DNA from: Balanoglossus misakiensis
Taxonomy: Eukaryota > Hemichordata
Assembly (NCBI GenBank): GCA_040954595.2
Contig: CM082585.2
Coordinates: 7,936,001 to 8,000,000 of the forward strand
Direction of reading: 5' to 3'
DNA length: 64,000 bases
This document shows positions 63,990 through 64,000 of this stretch, piece by piece. Each line of letters begins with the position of its first letter. The stretch's first letter is position 1. Made by a program: the position numbers and the translations under genes. The notes under the pieces were generated by a model. The model was not told where the DNA came from. It made no database searches and was given only the letters and a program-made list of their open reading frames with translations.

Positions 63990-64000
63990 CCATGAAGAAA

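Overview
The window is nuclear DNA of an intron-rich animal. Every large gene is split by GT-AG introns of about 100-2600 bp, and the products belong to animal families: DNA polymerase alpha, CTP:phosphocholine cytidylyltransferase, galactose-3-O-sulfotransferase, BRICHOS-domain ITM2, a BTB-Kelch adaptor and a serpin. Intron density, short foldback DNA transposons, and a POLA1-PCYT1 head-to-head pair like that on the human X chromosome suggest an invertebrate deuterostome. A lancelet is my best guess, but the species cannot be proven from sequence alone.

Layout. 1-4451: gene-poor 3' flank. 4452-17444 (-): complete POLA1 orthologue, 38 coding exons, 1488 codons rebuilt with all phases closing. 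20255-27129 (+): PCYT1 orthologue, divergent from POLA1, with three alternative phase-0 first coding exons. 29168-31099 (+): galactose-3-O-sulfotransferase-like gene. 31516-34599 (-) and 35222-38046 (+): head-to-head pair of homocysteine S-methyltransferase paralogues, both 315 aa with the same intron positions. 38683-40232 and 41308-43041 (both -): tandem pair of four-helix membrane protein paralogues. 45348-46772 (+): serpin with an intronless coding region and an N-terminal signal anchor. 50354-52126 (+): BTB-BACK-Kelch protein. 52818-54003 (+): small three-exon gene of unknown function. 55300-60740 (-): ITM2/BRI orthologue with BRICHOS domain and a furin-type site. 61418-62815 (-): coiled-coil protein whose first exon seems to carry a one-base deletion. 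63614-end (+): 5' end of an unidentified gene.

The genes do not form one pathway, as is normal for animal DNA. Local units are the divergent POLA1/PCYT1 pair (DNA and membrane-lipid synthesis), the mirrored methyltransferase pair and the tandem tetraspan pair. Introns carry several short inverted-repeat elements; one family sits in different introns of the two methyltransferase paralogues. All exon coordinates below were read by eye from splice signals, frame continuity and family similarity. They were not checked against transcripts.
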